A DNA stretch of 32,724 nucleotides from Saprospiraceae bacterium (GTDB lineage Bacteria > Bacteroidota > Bacteroidia > Chitinophagales > Saprospiraceae). Below, one piece after another: positions 8,830-16,511 of this stretch. The stretch's first letter is position 1, and the number at the start of each line of letters is the position of its first letter. The stretch is from NCBI GenBank assembly GCA_030729925.1, contig JANQWK010000066.1:1-32724 (forward strand), given 5' to 3'. The translations under genes were made by a program, and so were the position numbers. The notes under the pieces are model-generated. The model made no database searches, was not told the DNA's origin, and saw only the letters and a list, made by a program, of their open reading frames with translations.

Positions 8830-9837
8830 TCAGGGTATAGCCCTCAAAACAGTGTATCTCAGCAGGAGTTCCAGCAGAATCAGCAAAAGACCCAGCCAGG
8901 CGAAGGCTCTAAATTCTTCGCTATATCGTTTGATGCTGGTGACTTCCATTTCCGTTTTTTCGAGCTGGTCAATTTCGTCATATATGGCAGCCAGGCTTTC
9001 CTCAGAGGTCGCGCGAAAGTATTGTCCACCGGTAGAGGTCGCAATGGTGGTGAGTAGTGCTTCGTCAATTTCTACCCGAGCCAGCCCATAGATATACCTT
9101 CCATCGCTTCTTCTGCTGACCGGGGTCAAGGCCTCGCCGGTTGATCCTACTCCTATAGTATAGACCTTAATATTAAACTCTTTGGCTATTTCAGCGGCTG
9201 TGAGCGGTTTGATATATCCCGCATTGTTGACGCCATCGGTGAGCAGGATGATGACCTTGCTCTTGGCATCGCTGTCTTTGAGGCGATTGACACTGGTGGC
9301 CAGGCCCATACCAATGGCAGTACCATCTTCGAGCAGACCGCACTGCAGCTCTGCGAGGAAGTTTTTTACAATGGCATGGTCGGTTGTGAGCGGGCATTGG
9401 GTAAAGGCTTCTCCTGAAAATACGGAGAGTGCGATGCGATCATAAGGTCGTTTGTTGATGAAATCAGCAGCTACGCGTTTGCTGACCTCTAACCTGTCCG
9501 GTTTAAAGTCTTGTGCGAGCATACTGCTGGATAAGTCCATCACAAGGGCAATATCTATCCCCTCTGCCTTGATTTGTTCTTCTTTGAGTGTTTGCTGGGG
9601 GCGCGCCAGGGCTATGATCAGTAGTCCCATCGCGAGGATGCGGAGTGTAGGCAGGAGGCTCCTCAGGCGGCCGCGCAGAGAACGGGTGTGCTGCAAAGCT
9701 GCCAGGTTAGACAGTTTGAGGACGGGGTACCTGCGTTTGTAAGTCCTGTAATACCAAACTACCAGCAACGGAAGTGCGACCAGCAGCCACAGCATTCCGG
9801 GATGAACGAAAGTAATATTTTGCATCTGGAGGCTCAT
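8830..9837 (-). CDS. batA: VWA-domain membrane protein BatA
   Basis: This 335-residue protein has the same layout as batB: N-terminal membrane segments at about 12-28 and 60-78, a VWA domain with MIDAS residues DLSSSM (near 97), DGTAIGMG and LTDGVNN, and a C-terminal membrane segment (AWLGLLLILLELLLRY). The domain should face the periplasm, with its metal site available for ligand binding. The start at 9837 gives MSLQMQNITFVHP; the next Met at 9825 is also plausible. It lies 19 bp after the upstream BatX-like gene and 25 bp before batB, which it resembles closely enough to be an old duplicate. Confidence 0.93.
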   Translation of the reverse strand: MSLQMQNITFVHPGMLWLLVALPLLVVWYYRTYKRRYPVLKLSNLAALQHTRSLRGRLRSLLPTLRILAMGLLIIALARPQQTLKEEQIKAEGIDIALVMDLSSSMLAQDFKPDRLEVSKRVAADFINKRPYDRIALSVFSGEAFTQCPLTTDHAIVKNFLAELQCGLLEDGTAIGMGLATSVNRLKDSDAKSKVIILLTDGVNNAGYIKPLTAAEIAKEFNIKVYTIGVGSTGEALTPVSRRSDGRYIYGLARVEIDEALLTTIATSTGGQYFRATSEESLAAIYDEIDQLEKTEMEVTSIKRYSEEFRAFAWLGLLLILLELLLRYTVLRAIP

Positions 9838-9856
9838 CTTTTGGGTTTGTCAAAAA

Positions 9857-10813
9857 CTAGCTGGTTTGGTCATGGTTGTTTTGCTCCTCTACAGGGTTGA
9901 GTTGGGTTTGTTGCACAAAAGCTACGGCCTGGTCAAAAAGCGCGTCGTGGATATCAGGAGCGGGTATAGCCTTAGCAAATTTGACCAAATCTGAAGTTTC
10001 GAGTAGCCTTTTTAGTTGCGCAAGGCTATCAGCGGGAATTGTTGTATTGGAGCCGAGTGTCTGTACGATTTCCAGGGTCGTGGACTCTAGTGCGGGAATC
10101 GAAAATCTACCTTCGAGGTAGGTTCGTACAATATGTGACAACTCAGAGTGGTAGTCCTTGATTGCCCCCTTTTGCCAAAGTTGCTGCTGCTGGAGTGCCT
10201 GGAGCTGTTCCAGTGCAACTTGATGAGGTGGTAGTACAGGGAGCGGTGTGTGCACTTCCGGCACTGCCATCGTTTTGCGTTTGCGCAAATACCGTATCCA
10301 GAAAATGAGTCCTGTAAGGGCGGCAATAGCGAGTAGCCAAGGCAAAAAATCAGAAAAGTCTAAGGGCTCGCCGATGATGTTTTTGATGGGAGCCAGTTGG
10401 GTTGAATCGGAAACATTGGGTATTGTACTGACCAGCAACCCCAGCTGTGCACTTGTGGCGCTGTCGGGCGCATTATCGCGCAGGAAATGAACAGTTAGGG
10501 GGGGGATAAAATAATAACCCGAATCGAAGGAAGTCAGCACAATATTTTTCAGGAGCAACCAGCTGCCATCTTCCAGTCGGAGTGAATCTGTTGAACCCAC
10601 CTTGACTACCTCCAATTTTTCAACTTGGCTCAGCGGACTATCATCCAATCCCTGGATGACCGCTCCCGGTCTGGCTCCTATCGTGATTTTTAGGTTTACC
10701 TGATCCCCTATCAGGATATTGGTCTTATCCAGTTCGGCCGTTACCTGCACCTGTGCCTGTATTGAAAAGGTAGCTGTCAGCGCGATCATCCATAAACAAA
10801 CGAACCTTTTCAT
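9857..10813 (-). CDS. BatD-like membrane protein of the Bat operon (BatX)
   Basis: This 318-residue protein has a signal peptide (about 1-20, ending SIQAQ). A periplasmic beta-rich domain follows that resembles the N-terminal repeats of BatD (VQVTAELDKTNILIGDQVNL). One membrane span lies near 159-175 (LPWLLAIAALTGLIFWI), and the cytoplasmic part is helical and Gln-rich. Bacteroidota Bat operons usually carry an unnamed gene of this kind between the DUF58 gene and batA. It probably belongs to the same membrane complex as BatA, BatB and BatD; its biochemical role is unknown. It is spaced 31 bp after the DUF58 gene and 19 bp before batA. Confidence 0.85.
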   Translation of the reverse strand: MKRFVCLWMIALTATFSIQAQVQVTAELDKTNILIGDQVNLKITIGARPGAVIQGLDDSPLSQVEKLEVVKVGSTDSLRLEDGSWLLLKNIVLTSFDSGYYFIPPLTVHFLRDNAPDSATSAQLGLLVSTIPNVSDSTQLAPIKNIIGEPLDFSDFLPWLLAIAALTGLIFWIRYLRKRKTMAVPEVHTPLPVLPPHQVALEQLQALQQQQLWQKGAIKDYHSELSHIVRTYLEGRFSIPALESTTLEIVQTLGSNTTIPADSLAQLKRLLETSDLVKFAKAIPAPDIHDALFDQAVAFVQQTQLNPVEEQNNHDQTS

Positions 10814-10844
10814 GTAAGCTTTTTTTTGTGGTTTGACAAAATAG

Positions 10845-11735
10845 CTATTTCATGCGTTTTTGAAAAAACTTCATCAGCGCATTGACATACGACTCACGCG
10901 TTGAGATGCTCACCATTTCCGCCCCACTCCTGATCAGTACATTTCGGGCGTATTCCGACTGTTCGCGAAACCCTTCTGCATATAAATCGCGCAGCGCCTT
11001 TGAATGGGTATCTATCCACCGTACCTCATCGCGTTCGGGGTCGAGTGCCCGGATCAACCCAATATCCGGCAATTCGGTTTCCCGGGGATCAAACAAGTGA
11101 ATGCCCACCATGTCGTGTTTTCGCGCAGCAATCCGCATAGCCGTATCGAACCCACGATCCATAAAATCGGACACCAGGAAACAAATACTGCGTTTCTTGA
11201 TGACATTATTGAAATACTGTAGGGCGGTCTCTAATTTTGTCCCTTTTCCTTTAGGTTGAAAATCAATTAACTCGCGTATGATACGTAGGATGTGCTGGCG
11301 ACCTTTTTTGGGAGGCACAAACAATTCTATGGTATCTGTAAAGAGGATGATTCCTACTTTGTCGTTGTTGTTGATGGCAGAAAATGCAAGCACGGCGCAA
11401 ATTTCTGTCATGATCTCGTGTTTAAACTGCCGGGTGCTTCCAAAGTAGGCCGATTGGCTGAAGTCAACCAGCAACATCACGGTCAGTTCCCTTTCCTCTT
11501 CAAAAACCTTCACATGCGGCTCCCCTGTTCTGGCTGTAACGTTCCAATCTATGTTGCGCACATCATCGCCGTATTGATAAGATCGGACTTCGCTGAACGA
11601 CATACCTCTGCCTTTGAAAGCACTGTGGTACTCTCCGGAGAAAATGTGTTTACTCAGTCCTTTCGTTTTGATCTCAATCTTACGAACCTTACTGAGCAGT
11701 TCGGCGGTATCCATACCTTGTGTTTCCATTGGCAT
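10845..11735 (-). CDS. DUF58 domain protein
   Basis: This 296-residue soluble protein has the DUF58 signature (SEVRSYQYGDDVRNIDWN) followed by a VWA-like fold with DFSQSA, lacking signal peptide and membrane spans. DUF58 genes almost always sit directly after moxR, and the MoxR ATPase is thought to act on such VWA partners. The ATG at 11735 overlaps the moxR stop as TGATG, suggesting translational coupling. The Met at 11714 (MDTAELLSKVRKIEIKTKG) matches the usual family N-terminus and may be the true start. Confidence 0.92.
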   Translation of the reverse strand: MPMETQGMDTAELLSKVRKIEIKTKGLSKHIFSGEYHSAFKGRGMSFSEVRSYQYGDDVRNIDWNVTARTGEPHVKVFEEERELTVMLLVDFSQSAYFGSTRQFKHEIMTEICAVLAFSAINNNDKVGIILFTDTIELFVPPKKGRQHILRIIRELIDFQPKGKGTKLETALQYFNNVIKKRSICFLVSDFMDRGFDTAMRIAARKHDMVGIHLFDPRETELPDIGLIRALDPERDEVRWIDTHSKALRDLYAEGFREQSEYARNVLIRSGAEMVSISTRESYVNALMKFFQKRMK

Positions 11736-12730
11736 CAGGGTACTTCGACGGTGTCCAGAATCTTATTGATAATATCCTCTTGGGTCACGTTCTCTGCTTC
11801 TGCTTCGTAGGTCAGTCCAATGCGGTGGCGCATCACATCGTGACAAATATTTCGGACGTCCTCCGGGATGACAAAGCCCCTTCTTCTCAAGAAAGCCAAT
11901 GCTTTGGAGGCCAATGCCAGGTTAATACTGGCTCTGGGTGAAGCGCCGTAAGCGATCAAGGGTTTGAGCTTGGCCAGTCCAAAATCTTCGGGATTTCTGG
12001 TTGCAAACACGATATCCAGGATGTATTGTTCGATTTTTTCATCCATATAGACCTTACCCACAGACTTTCGGGCTTTGAGAATATCTTCGGGGTGTGCTAC
12101 GGGTTGTATTTGATCCAAAGGCTGGGGCGACAAATTTCTGCGGATAATTTCCCGTTCCTGGGCTTTGTTGGGGTAGGTAATTTTGACTTTGAGCATAAAG
12201 CGATCCACCTGTGCTTCGGGAAGTGGATACGTCCCCTCCTGTTCGATGGGGTTTTGCGTAGCCAGCACCAGGAAAGGTTCTTCCAGCAAGAAGGTTTCGT
12301 TACCGATGGTGACTTGTCTTTCCTGCATAGCTTCGAGCAGCGCGCTCTGAACTTTTGCCGGAGCTCGGTTGATTTCATCGGCCAGTACGAAATTGGCGAA
12401 TATAGGGCCTTTCCTGACGGAAAAAAGGTTTTGTCCGGGGTTGTAGATCATGGTACCCAGAATATCCGCGGGCAGCAGATCCGGGGTAAATTGAATTCGA
12501 CTGAATTTCGCGTCAATGGACTTTGCCAGCGTTTTGATGGCTAGTGTTTTGGCCAACCCGGGCAAACCTTCCAGCAGTACATGTCCTCTGGTAAGCAAGC
12601 CCAGCAAAAGGCGCTCCATCATGAGTTCCTGTCCCACAATAATGGTAGCGGTTTGCTCGCGTATCCTTTCAAGAAATGCGCTATCGAGATAAATTTGCTG
12701 ATTGAGTGCTTCGATATCTATAGATGACAT
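11735..12730 (-). CDS. MoxR-family AAA+ ATPase
   Basis: This 331-residue AAA+ ATPase has Walker A GLPGLAKT near residue 55, Walker B with VLADEINRAP near 116, sensor motif LATQNPIE, and an arginine-finger region with EAQVDRFM. MoxR ATPases act as chaperone-like remodelers of VWA-containing partners, here presumably the DUF58, BatA and BatB proteins. It is the first gene of the Bat operon. A candidate promoter lies upstream at 12788-12820, and the stop codon overlaps the DUF58 start by one base. Confidence 0.95.
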   Translation of the reverse strand: MSSIDIEALNQQIYLDSAFLERIREQTATIIVGQELMMERLLLGLLTRGHVLLEGLPGLAKTLAIKTLAKSIDAKFSRIQFTPDLLPADILGTMIYNPGQNLFSVRKGPIFANFVLADEINRAPAKVQSALLEAMQERQVTIGNETFLLEEPFLVLATQNPIEQEGTYPLPEAQVDRFMLKVKITYPNKAQEREIIRRNLSPQPLDQIQPVAHPEDILKARKSVGKVYMDEKIEQYILDIVFATRNPEDFGLAKLKPLIAYGASPRASINLALASKALAFLRRRGFVIPEDVRNICHDVMRHRIGLTYEAEAENVTQEDIINKILDTVEVP

Positions 12731-12787
12731 AAGCAGCGGGTTGAATTTGTAGGTGAAACAGAATATTTCCGGTCAGGTTATGGTTTG

Positions 12788-12820
12788 CAAAAATGCTAAT
12801 TTTTTCTAAGATATACCAAA
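12788..12820 (-). promoter_or_regulatory. Candidate promoter of the moxR-bat operon
   Basis: Read on the minus strand, TTTG (12820-12817) is followed after 21 nt by CATTTTTG (12795-12788), one base off the Bacteroidota TAnnTTTG element. It sits 58 bp before the moxR start in the 115-bp gap behind the lipoprotein gene. The match is imperfect. Confidence 0.35.
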
Positions 12821-12845
12821 GTTCCTGCTGCGCAATGCACAGGGA

Positions 12846-13217
12846 TCAATCATTCTTTTGCAGTGTATCTGCCCCCATTTTGACGACACGGGGTTTTTGT
12901 ACGATGCGCAGACTATCGGGCAGGGTACGCAATGGGGGTTGATCGGGTTTAAGGGGCTTGGAAGGTCGGTCGAGGGTATCTCGTTTGAGTCTTGCCTCTT
13001 CGAGCAAAATCGAATCCACTTTTTCTCCGGCTTCCCGAAGCATTTCCTCTCTGCAGCGGAGGAGTCGGATTTCCTTGTGGGATTGTATCCTGTCCTGCAC
13101 CAGTTGATCTACCATAGCCTGTACTTGTACCGACTGGTCCTCTGCGGGTTCACAGGCGAGGGGTAGTGCGCACAAAAAGCCCCAAAGGATAGCTTTAGGA
13201 TTGGGTTGGAATCTCAT
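12846..13217 (-). CDS. Small lipoprotein in the lptB operon (second of a pair)
   Basis: This 123-residue protein has a lipoprotein signal ending LPLAC, followed by an acidic linker. A mainly helical, charged body includes a second Cys (LLRCREEM) and a VDSILLEEARLKRDTL helix, with a proline-rich C-terminal part. Its ATG overlaps the stop of the upstream lipoprotein gene as ATGA. It resembles that neighbour: both have CE[PA] after the lipid Cys, a second Cys 33-36 residues further on, and the pattern C-x12-DSI. I do not recognise a named family. Position after lptB suggests, but does not prove, a link to envelope biogenesis. Confidence 0.8.
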   Translation of the reverse strand: MRFQPNPKAILWGFLCALPLACEPAEDQSVQVQAMVDQLVQDRIQSHKEIRLLRCREEMLREAGEKVDSILLEEARLKRDTLDRPSKPLKPDQPPLRTLPDSLRIVQKPRVVKMGADTLQKND

Positions 13218-13477
13218 TGTAGGGCGCGTTGTCTAAGTTCTGCTTCTTCTTTTTTTCTGACCTGATAAATAGAATCAATGGCGGTATCAATTTCGGTGAC
13301 GAAAATCTGGTTGCAGGCACTGTCAATAAAAGCCAGCAAGGTATCCAGCTGCGCACGAAACAAGGTATCTGCAAGTTCCCGTTCCTGTCGGGTCACTCTG
13401 ATCTCCGCTTCAGGAGCCTCACAGGACATGGCAGCGCACAAAAGCAGGATTGCCAGTGATCGGGTTAAAACTTTCAT
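13214..13477 (-). CDS. Small lipoprotein in the lptB operon (first of a pair)
   Basis: This 87-residue protein starts MKVLTRSLAILLLCAAMSC, a clean lipoprotein signal with the lipid Cys at residue 19. The body is a charged helix with a second Cys and an AIDSIYQVRKKEEAELRQR tail. I chose the ATG at 13477 because it gives a standard signal. An upstream in-frame ATG at 13501 would overlap the lptB stop as TGATG and add eight residues, so it is a real alternative. Its stop overlaps the next lipoprotein start (ATGA). Product family unknown. Confidence 0.78.
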   Translation of the reverse strand: MKVLTRSLAILLLCAAMSCEAPEAEIRVTRQERELADTLFRAQLDTLLAFIDSACNQIFVTEIDTAIDSIYQVRKKEEAELRQRALQ

Positions 13478-13500
13478 TTGCGTCGTGCATTGGAGTGGCA

Positions 13501-14259
13501 TCAGGGAAGTTCTATGATTTTCTTTTTGAGTTCAAAATGTTTGCCCAGATATACTTTCCGAACCAGCTCGTCTGCAGCCAGTTCTTCAGCGGTACCGGCT
13601 CTCAGGATACTTCCTTCAAACATCAGGTAGGCCCGATCCGTAATGGATAAGGTTTCCTGCACGTTGTGGTCGGTAATGAGAATTCCGATATTTTTGGTTT
13701 TGAGTTTGGCTACGATATACTGGATATCTTCAACGGCTATGGGATCAATTCCGGCAAAAGGTTCGTCCAGCAGGATAAAGCTGGGATCTGTTGCCAGCGC
13801 GCGGGCAATTTCTGTTCTGCGTCGTTCCCCGCCCGAAAGCGTATCTCCACGGCTTGCACGCACCTTCTCCAGTCCGAACTCCTCGATGAGGCTTTCAAGT
13901 TTATCCTTTTGCTCCTTGTGATTCAGGGGAGTCATCTCGAGCACAGCTTTGATATTATCTTCCACGCTTAGTTTTCGGAATATGGAAGGTTCCTGTGGCA
14001 GGTATCCTATTCCGTTGCGTGCCCGTTTATACATGGGCAACTCGGTAATATCTTGCTGGTTGAGGAAGACCCTGCCTGCATCGGGTTTGATGAAGCCCAC
14101 TACCATGTAGAAAGTAGTGGTTTTACCTGCTCCGTTGGGCCCTAACAAGCCAACGATTTCGCCTTGGCGAACTTCCAGACTTGCCTCCTTGACTACGGTT
14201 CGGCGGCCGTAGATTTTCATCAGATTCTCCGATCGTAAAATGGCTGTTTGTGGTATCAT
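13501..14259 (-). CDS. lptB: LPS export ABC transporter ATP-binding protein LptB
   Basis: This 252-residue ABC ATPase has Walker [10 protein letters not shown] near residue 38, the signature [15 protein letters not shown], Walker [14 protein letters not shown] and the switch histidine in ITDHNVQE. The GERRR form of the signature and the length are typical of LptB. LptB2 powers LptFG to extract lipopolysaccharide from the inner membrane and push it across the Lpt bridge. The ATG at 14259 overlaps the stop of the upstream beta-barrel gene as ATGA. lptF, lptG, lptC and lptA are not in the window. Confidence 0.95.
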   Translation of the reverse strand: MIPQTAILRSENLMKIYGRRTVVKEASLEVRQGEIVGLLGPNGAGKTTTFYMVVGFIKPDAGRVFLNQQDITELPMYKRARNGIGYLPQEPSIFRKLSVEDNIKAVLEMTPLNHKEQKDKLESLIEEFGLEKVRASRGDTLSGGERRRTEIARALATDPSFILLDEPFAGIDPIAVEDIQYIVAKLKTKNIGILITDHNVQETLSITDRAYLMFEGSILRAGTAEELAADELVRKVYLGKHFELKKKIIELP

Positions 14260-15002
14260 TCGTCCAGATAAACAATTTTGTGCAGGAAGCGAAATCCAAG
14301 CGTCAGTTCTATGGTTGTATTGCTGATCTGTCGTTCGGGTATGGTAATCAATGAGTTGCTACTGTTAGGGTTAGGGTTTCGCACATTCGGAATGGCGGGC
14401 TGGCGGTATTGTTTGGAGAAATCGGGGTTGACTGTAAGCTCCAGAAAAGTCGCTACATAATCCGAAAAATCGAATTGGATACCTCCGCCGAGGGTGACGC
14501 CGTAATTAAACTTGGTGACAAAACCGTCGAAAGGTAAAATTCCGAGGAATAGTCCGCCATTGTTCGAACTTGCTTCTTCTAGGTTGGTATTGAGGGTATA
14601 GTCGCCTCTTACTCCGAGCAGGTAATACAATTTGCTGCCTATGTTGGCGCCAATTTCCTGTTTGGCTCCCAGGGTAAGCGATATATTGCGGAACTCAAAG
14701 GGGATGGTAAACCCGGGGATATCCTGGAACCCGGTGGGGGTATTCACTTTGGTTGGAAAAGTGCGGATGGCACTGCCCTTGATGTGGTATCCGGCCTGGG
14801 CAAACAGTGCAAACGGACTGTCTTCTTCTGCCGTTTCGATGAAGGCGATGGCGTGGTAGCGGTAGAGTGGATCGCGGGAGCTGAAGGAATTGTCCCAGCG
14901 CTGGAAGCCTGTTGTGGCTCCGCCCTTTATCCCAAACGCATAGCTTTGGCTATATGCGGTATAGGAGAGCAACAGTAAGACAACTGAAAATAGGATCCTC
15001 AT
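14256..15002 (-). CDS. Outer-membrane beta-barrel protein (PorT-like family)
   Basis: This 248-residue protein has a signal peptide (about 1-18, ending YTAYSQ). It then has alternating amphipathic strands typical of a small eight-stranded barrel, with [11 protein letters not shown] near the mature N-terminus and ELTLGFRF close to the C-terminus. This is the pattern of the Bacteroidota outer-membrane beta-barrel 2 (PorT-like) group. Its stop overlaps the lptB start by four bases, implying coupled translation with an LPS-export component. The barrel's own role is unknown. Confidence 0.82.
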   Translation of the reverse strand: MRILFSVVLLLLSYTAYSQSYAFGIKGGATTGFQRWDNSFSSRDPLYRYHAIAFIETAEEDSPFALFAQAGYHIKGSAIRTFPTKVNTPTGFQDIPGFTIPFEFRNISLTLGAKQEIGANIGSKLYYLLGVRGDYTLNTNLEEASSNNGGLFLGILPFDGFVTKFNYGVTLGGGIQFDFSDYVATFLELTVNPDFSKQYRQPAIPNVRNPNPNSSNSLITIPERQISNTTIELTLGFRFLHKIVYLDE

Positions 15003-15069
15003 TCGTTTTTTTTACAAAAGTGCCACTTTTTTTTAAAACTGATACCAGTATCCGATGAAAATCACGGTT

Positions 15070-16383
15070 TTACCGGATTCTAAGCTGCATTCCGATTTTG
15101 ATCTGATCGGAAACCAGGTTGTTGATCTGCCGGAGCGTCTCTACATCGAGGTTGTACCTGCGGGCGATATTCCACAAGGTGTCTCCCTGTACGACCTGAT
15201 GGTACAGCGCTTGCTCCTGGCTGCGCGGATTTTCCGGGGGTGCAACCGGGGTTTTGTCCGGTTGTACAACAACAGGAGCGGCTGTGGGTTTTTCTACGGA
15301 TGGAGCCACAATTTCAATTTCCAGGTATCCGGCATCATTGACCGTTGCTGCGGAGCTGACATTTTTGTCGCGCAGCGCGGGAGGCGTTTTTACCAGTCCT
15401 CCCTTCAGTTTGATCATGGATCCGGGGGCGGGTTCCTCTCCTTCCGAAATGCGGTTTCTCTTATAGAGCGCCTTCATTTGCAGGCCATAGCGCTGGGAAA
15501 TATCATAAAGTGTTTCGTTGGCTTGCACGACATGCCACAATTCCTTTCCGCGGTAGCTGCTTCTCTTGGGTTGCAGGAAAACGCGGGTTCCGGTGGGCAG
15601 CAATTGATTTTGCCCGCTAATATGGTCATTGTATTTGATGATCCGTTTTTGGGAGACCCCGGTTCTTTGAGAAAGGATATCCAGGGATTCACCCATTCCG
15701 GTTTCTGTAAACTTTACATCATTGAGATACCGTATGGCGATAGAAGGGGTTTCGGACAAAAGGGGGGCATTGGAAGTGGCCTCATCCGGTAAGTTCTGAT
15801 CGCCGACCGGGGGCACATAGGTTGGTGCTTGGGCTATCGGCCCAAGATTTTGATCTCCCGGTTTTTCGTGGTCATATTGATCCAGCTCGTAGCGTTCGAT
15901 GAGTTCGATCAACCTTTCGGGATACTTGGGGTCGGTGGCATAGCCTGCCTCCTTGAGTCCCCGTGCCCATTTTTTATAGTCGAGGCCATAGTCGAACAAA
16001 AAAGCGTAGCGTCCATTCTTTCCGGGACCCATTAAAAACGCGGAGTGGGCTCGGTAACTTTCCTCTACGCTATCAAACGCGCGAAAGCAGGATTTGACCA
16101 ATTTGCCGTTTTCGTAATCATCATCTTCCCGGTAATGCGTTCGGCCGCCCCAGCCCGAACCGCATTTGATTCCAAAGTGGTTGTTGGCTTTGAGCGCCAG
16201 CTCGCTTCTGCCTGCGTTGGACTCGAGTATGGCTTGTGAAAGTTTGATGCTGGCAGGAATTCCCGTCCGGTGCATTTCTGCGATGGCCAGGTTTTTATAG
16301 GTTTCGATGTAGGATAGGTGTGCATTGCTGGCTGACATGGCAAGTGTAGGTAAGGTGAGCAATAAGATATAGAACCATTTCAT
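15070..16383 (-). CDS. Glucosaminidase with C-terminal LysM domains (peptidoglycan hydrolase)
   Basis: This 437-residue secreted protein has a signal peptide (about 1-17). A FlgJ/LytG-type glucosaminidase domain covers about 20-170, with the likely catalytic Glu54 in SQAILESNAGRS and the NNHFGIKC motif. Two clear LysM domains lie at about 290-333 (VVQANETLYDISQRYGLQ) and 392-436 (VVQGDTLWNIARRYNLD). A degenerate LysM-like segment lies near 235-265 (MGESLDILSQRTGVSQKR). It should cleave peptidoglycan glycans, held to the wall by LysM. A good TTG-N20-TATTTTTG promoter lies upstream. It precedes the barrel-lptB genes by 67 bp and may lead that transcript. Confidence 0.93.
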   Translation of the reverse strand: MKWFYILLLTLPTLAMSASNAHLSYIETYKNLAIAEMHRTGIPASIKLSQAILESNAGRSELALKANNHFGIKCGSGWGGRTHYREDDDYENGKLVKSCFRAFDSVEESYRAHSAFLMGPGKNGRYAFLFDYGLDYKKWARGLKEAGYATDPKYPERLIELIERYELDQYDHEKPGDQNLGPIAQAPTYVPPVGDQNLPDEATSNAPLLSETPSIAIRYLNDVKFTETGMGESLDILSQRTGVSQKRIIKYNDHISGQNQLLPTGTRVFLQPKRSSYRGKELWHVVQANETLYDISQRYGLQMKALYKRNRISEGEEPAPGSMIKLKGGLVKTPPALRDKNVSSAATVNDAGYLEIEIVAPSVEKPTAAPVVVQPDKTPVAPPENPRSQEQALYHQVVQGDTLWNIARRYNLDVETLRQINNLVSDQIKIGMQLRIR

Positions 16384-16471
16384 AAGCGATCAATTTTACG
16401 GGTCTGTCTATTAACGCATAGTTAACATGTTGCAATATACCCGCATGATGCACGTTTATTATTTTGACTTA

Positions 16472-16502
16472 CAAAAATATATAACCTGCAATTGTCATAC
16501 AA
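16472..16502 (-). promoter_or_regulatory. Candidate promoter of the glucosaminidase gene
   Basis: On the minus strand TTG (16502-16500) is followed after 20 nt by TATTTTTG (16479-16472), a full match to the Bacteroidota TAnnTTTG -7 element with acceptable spacing. The start codon at 16383 would leave a leader of about 80 nt. Confidence 0.5.
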
Positions 16503-16511
16503 CGTCACTGC

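Noticed and set aside
15055-15792. 245-codon open frame on the plus strand
   Set aside because: It lies wholly antisense to the glucosaminidase gene, with no family resemblance and Cys/Gly/Phe-rich composition typical of a reverse-strand shadow.
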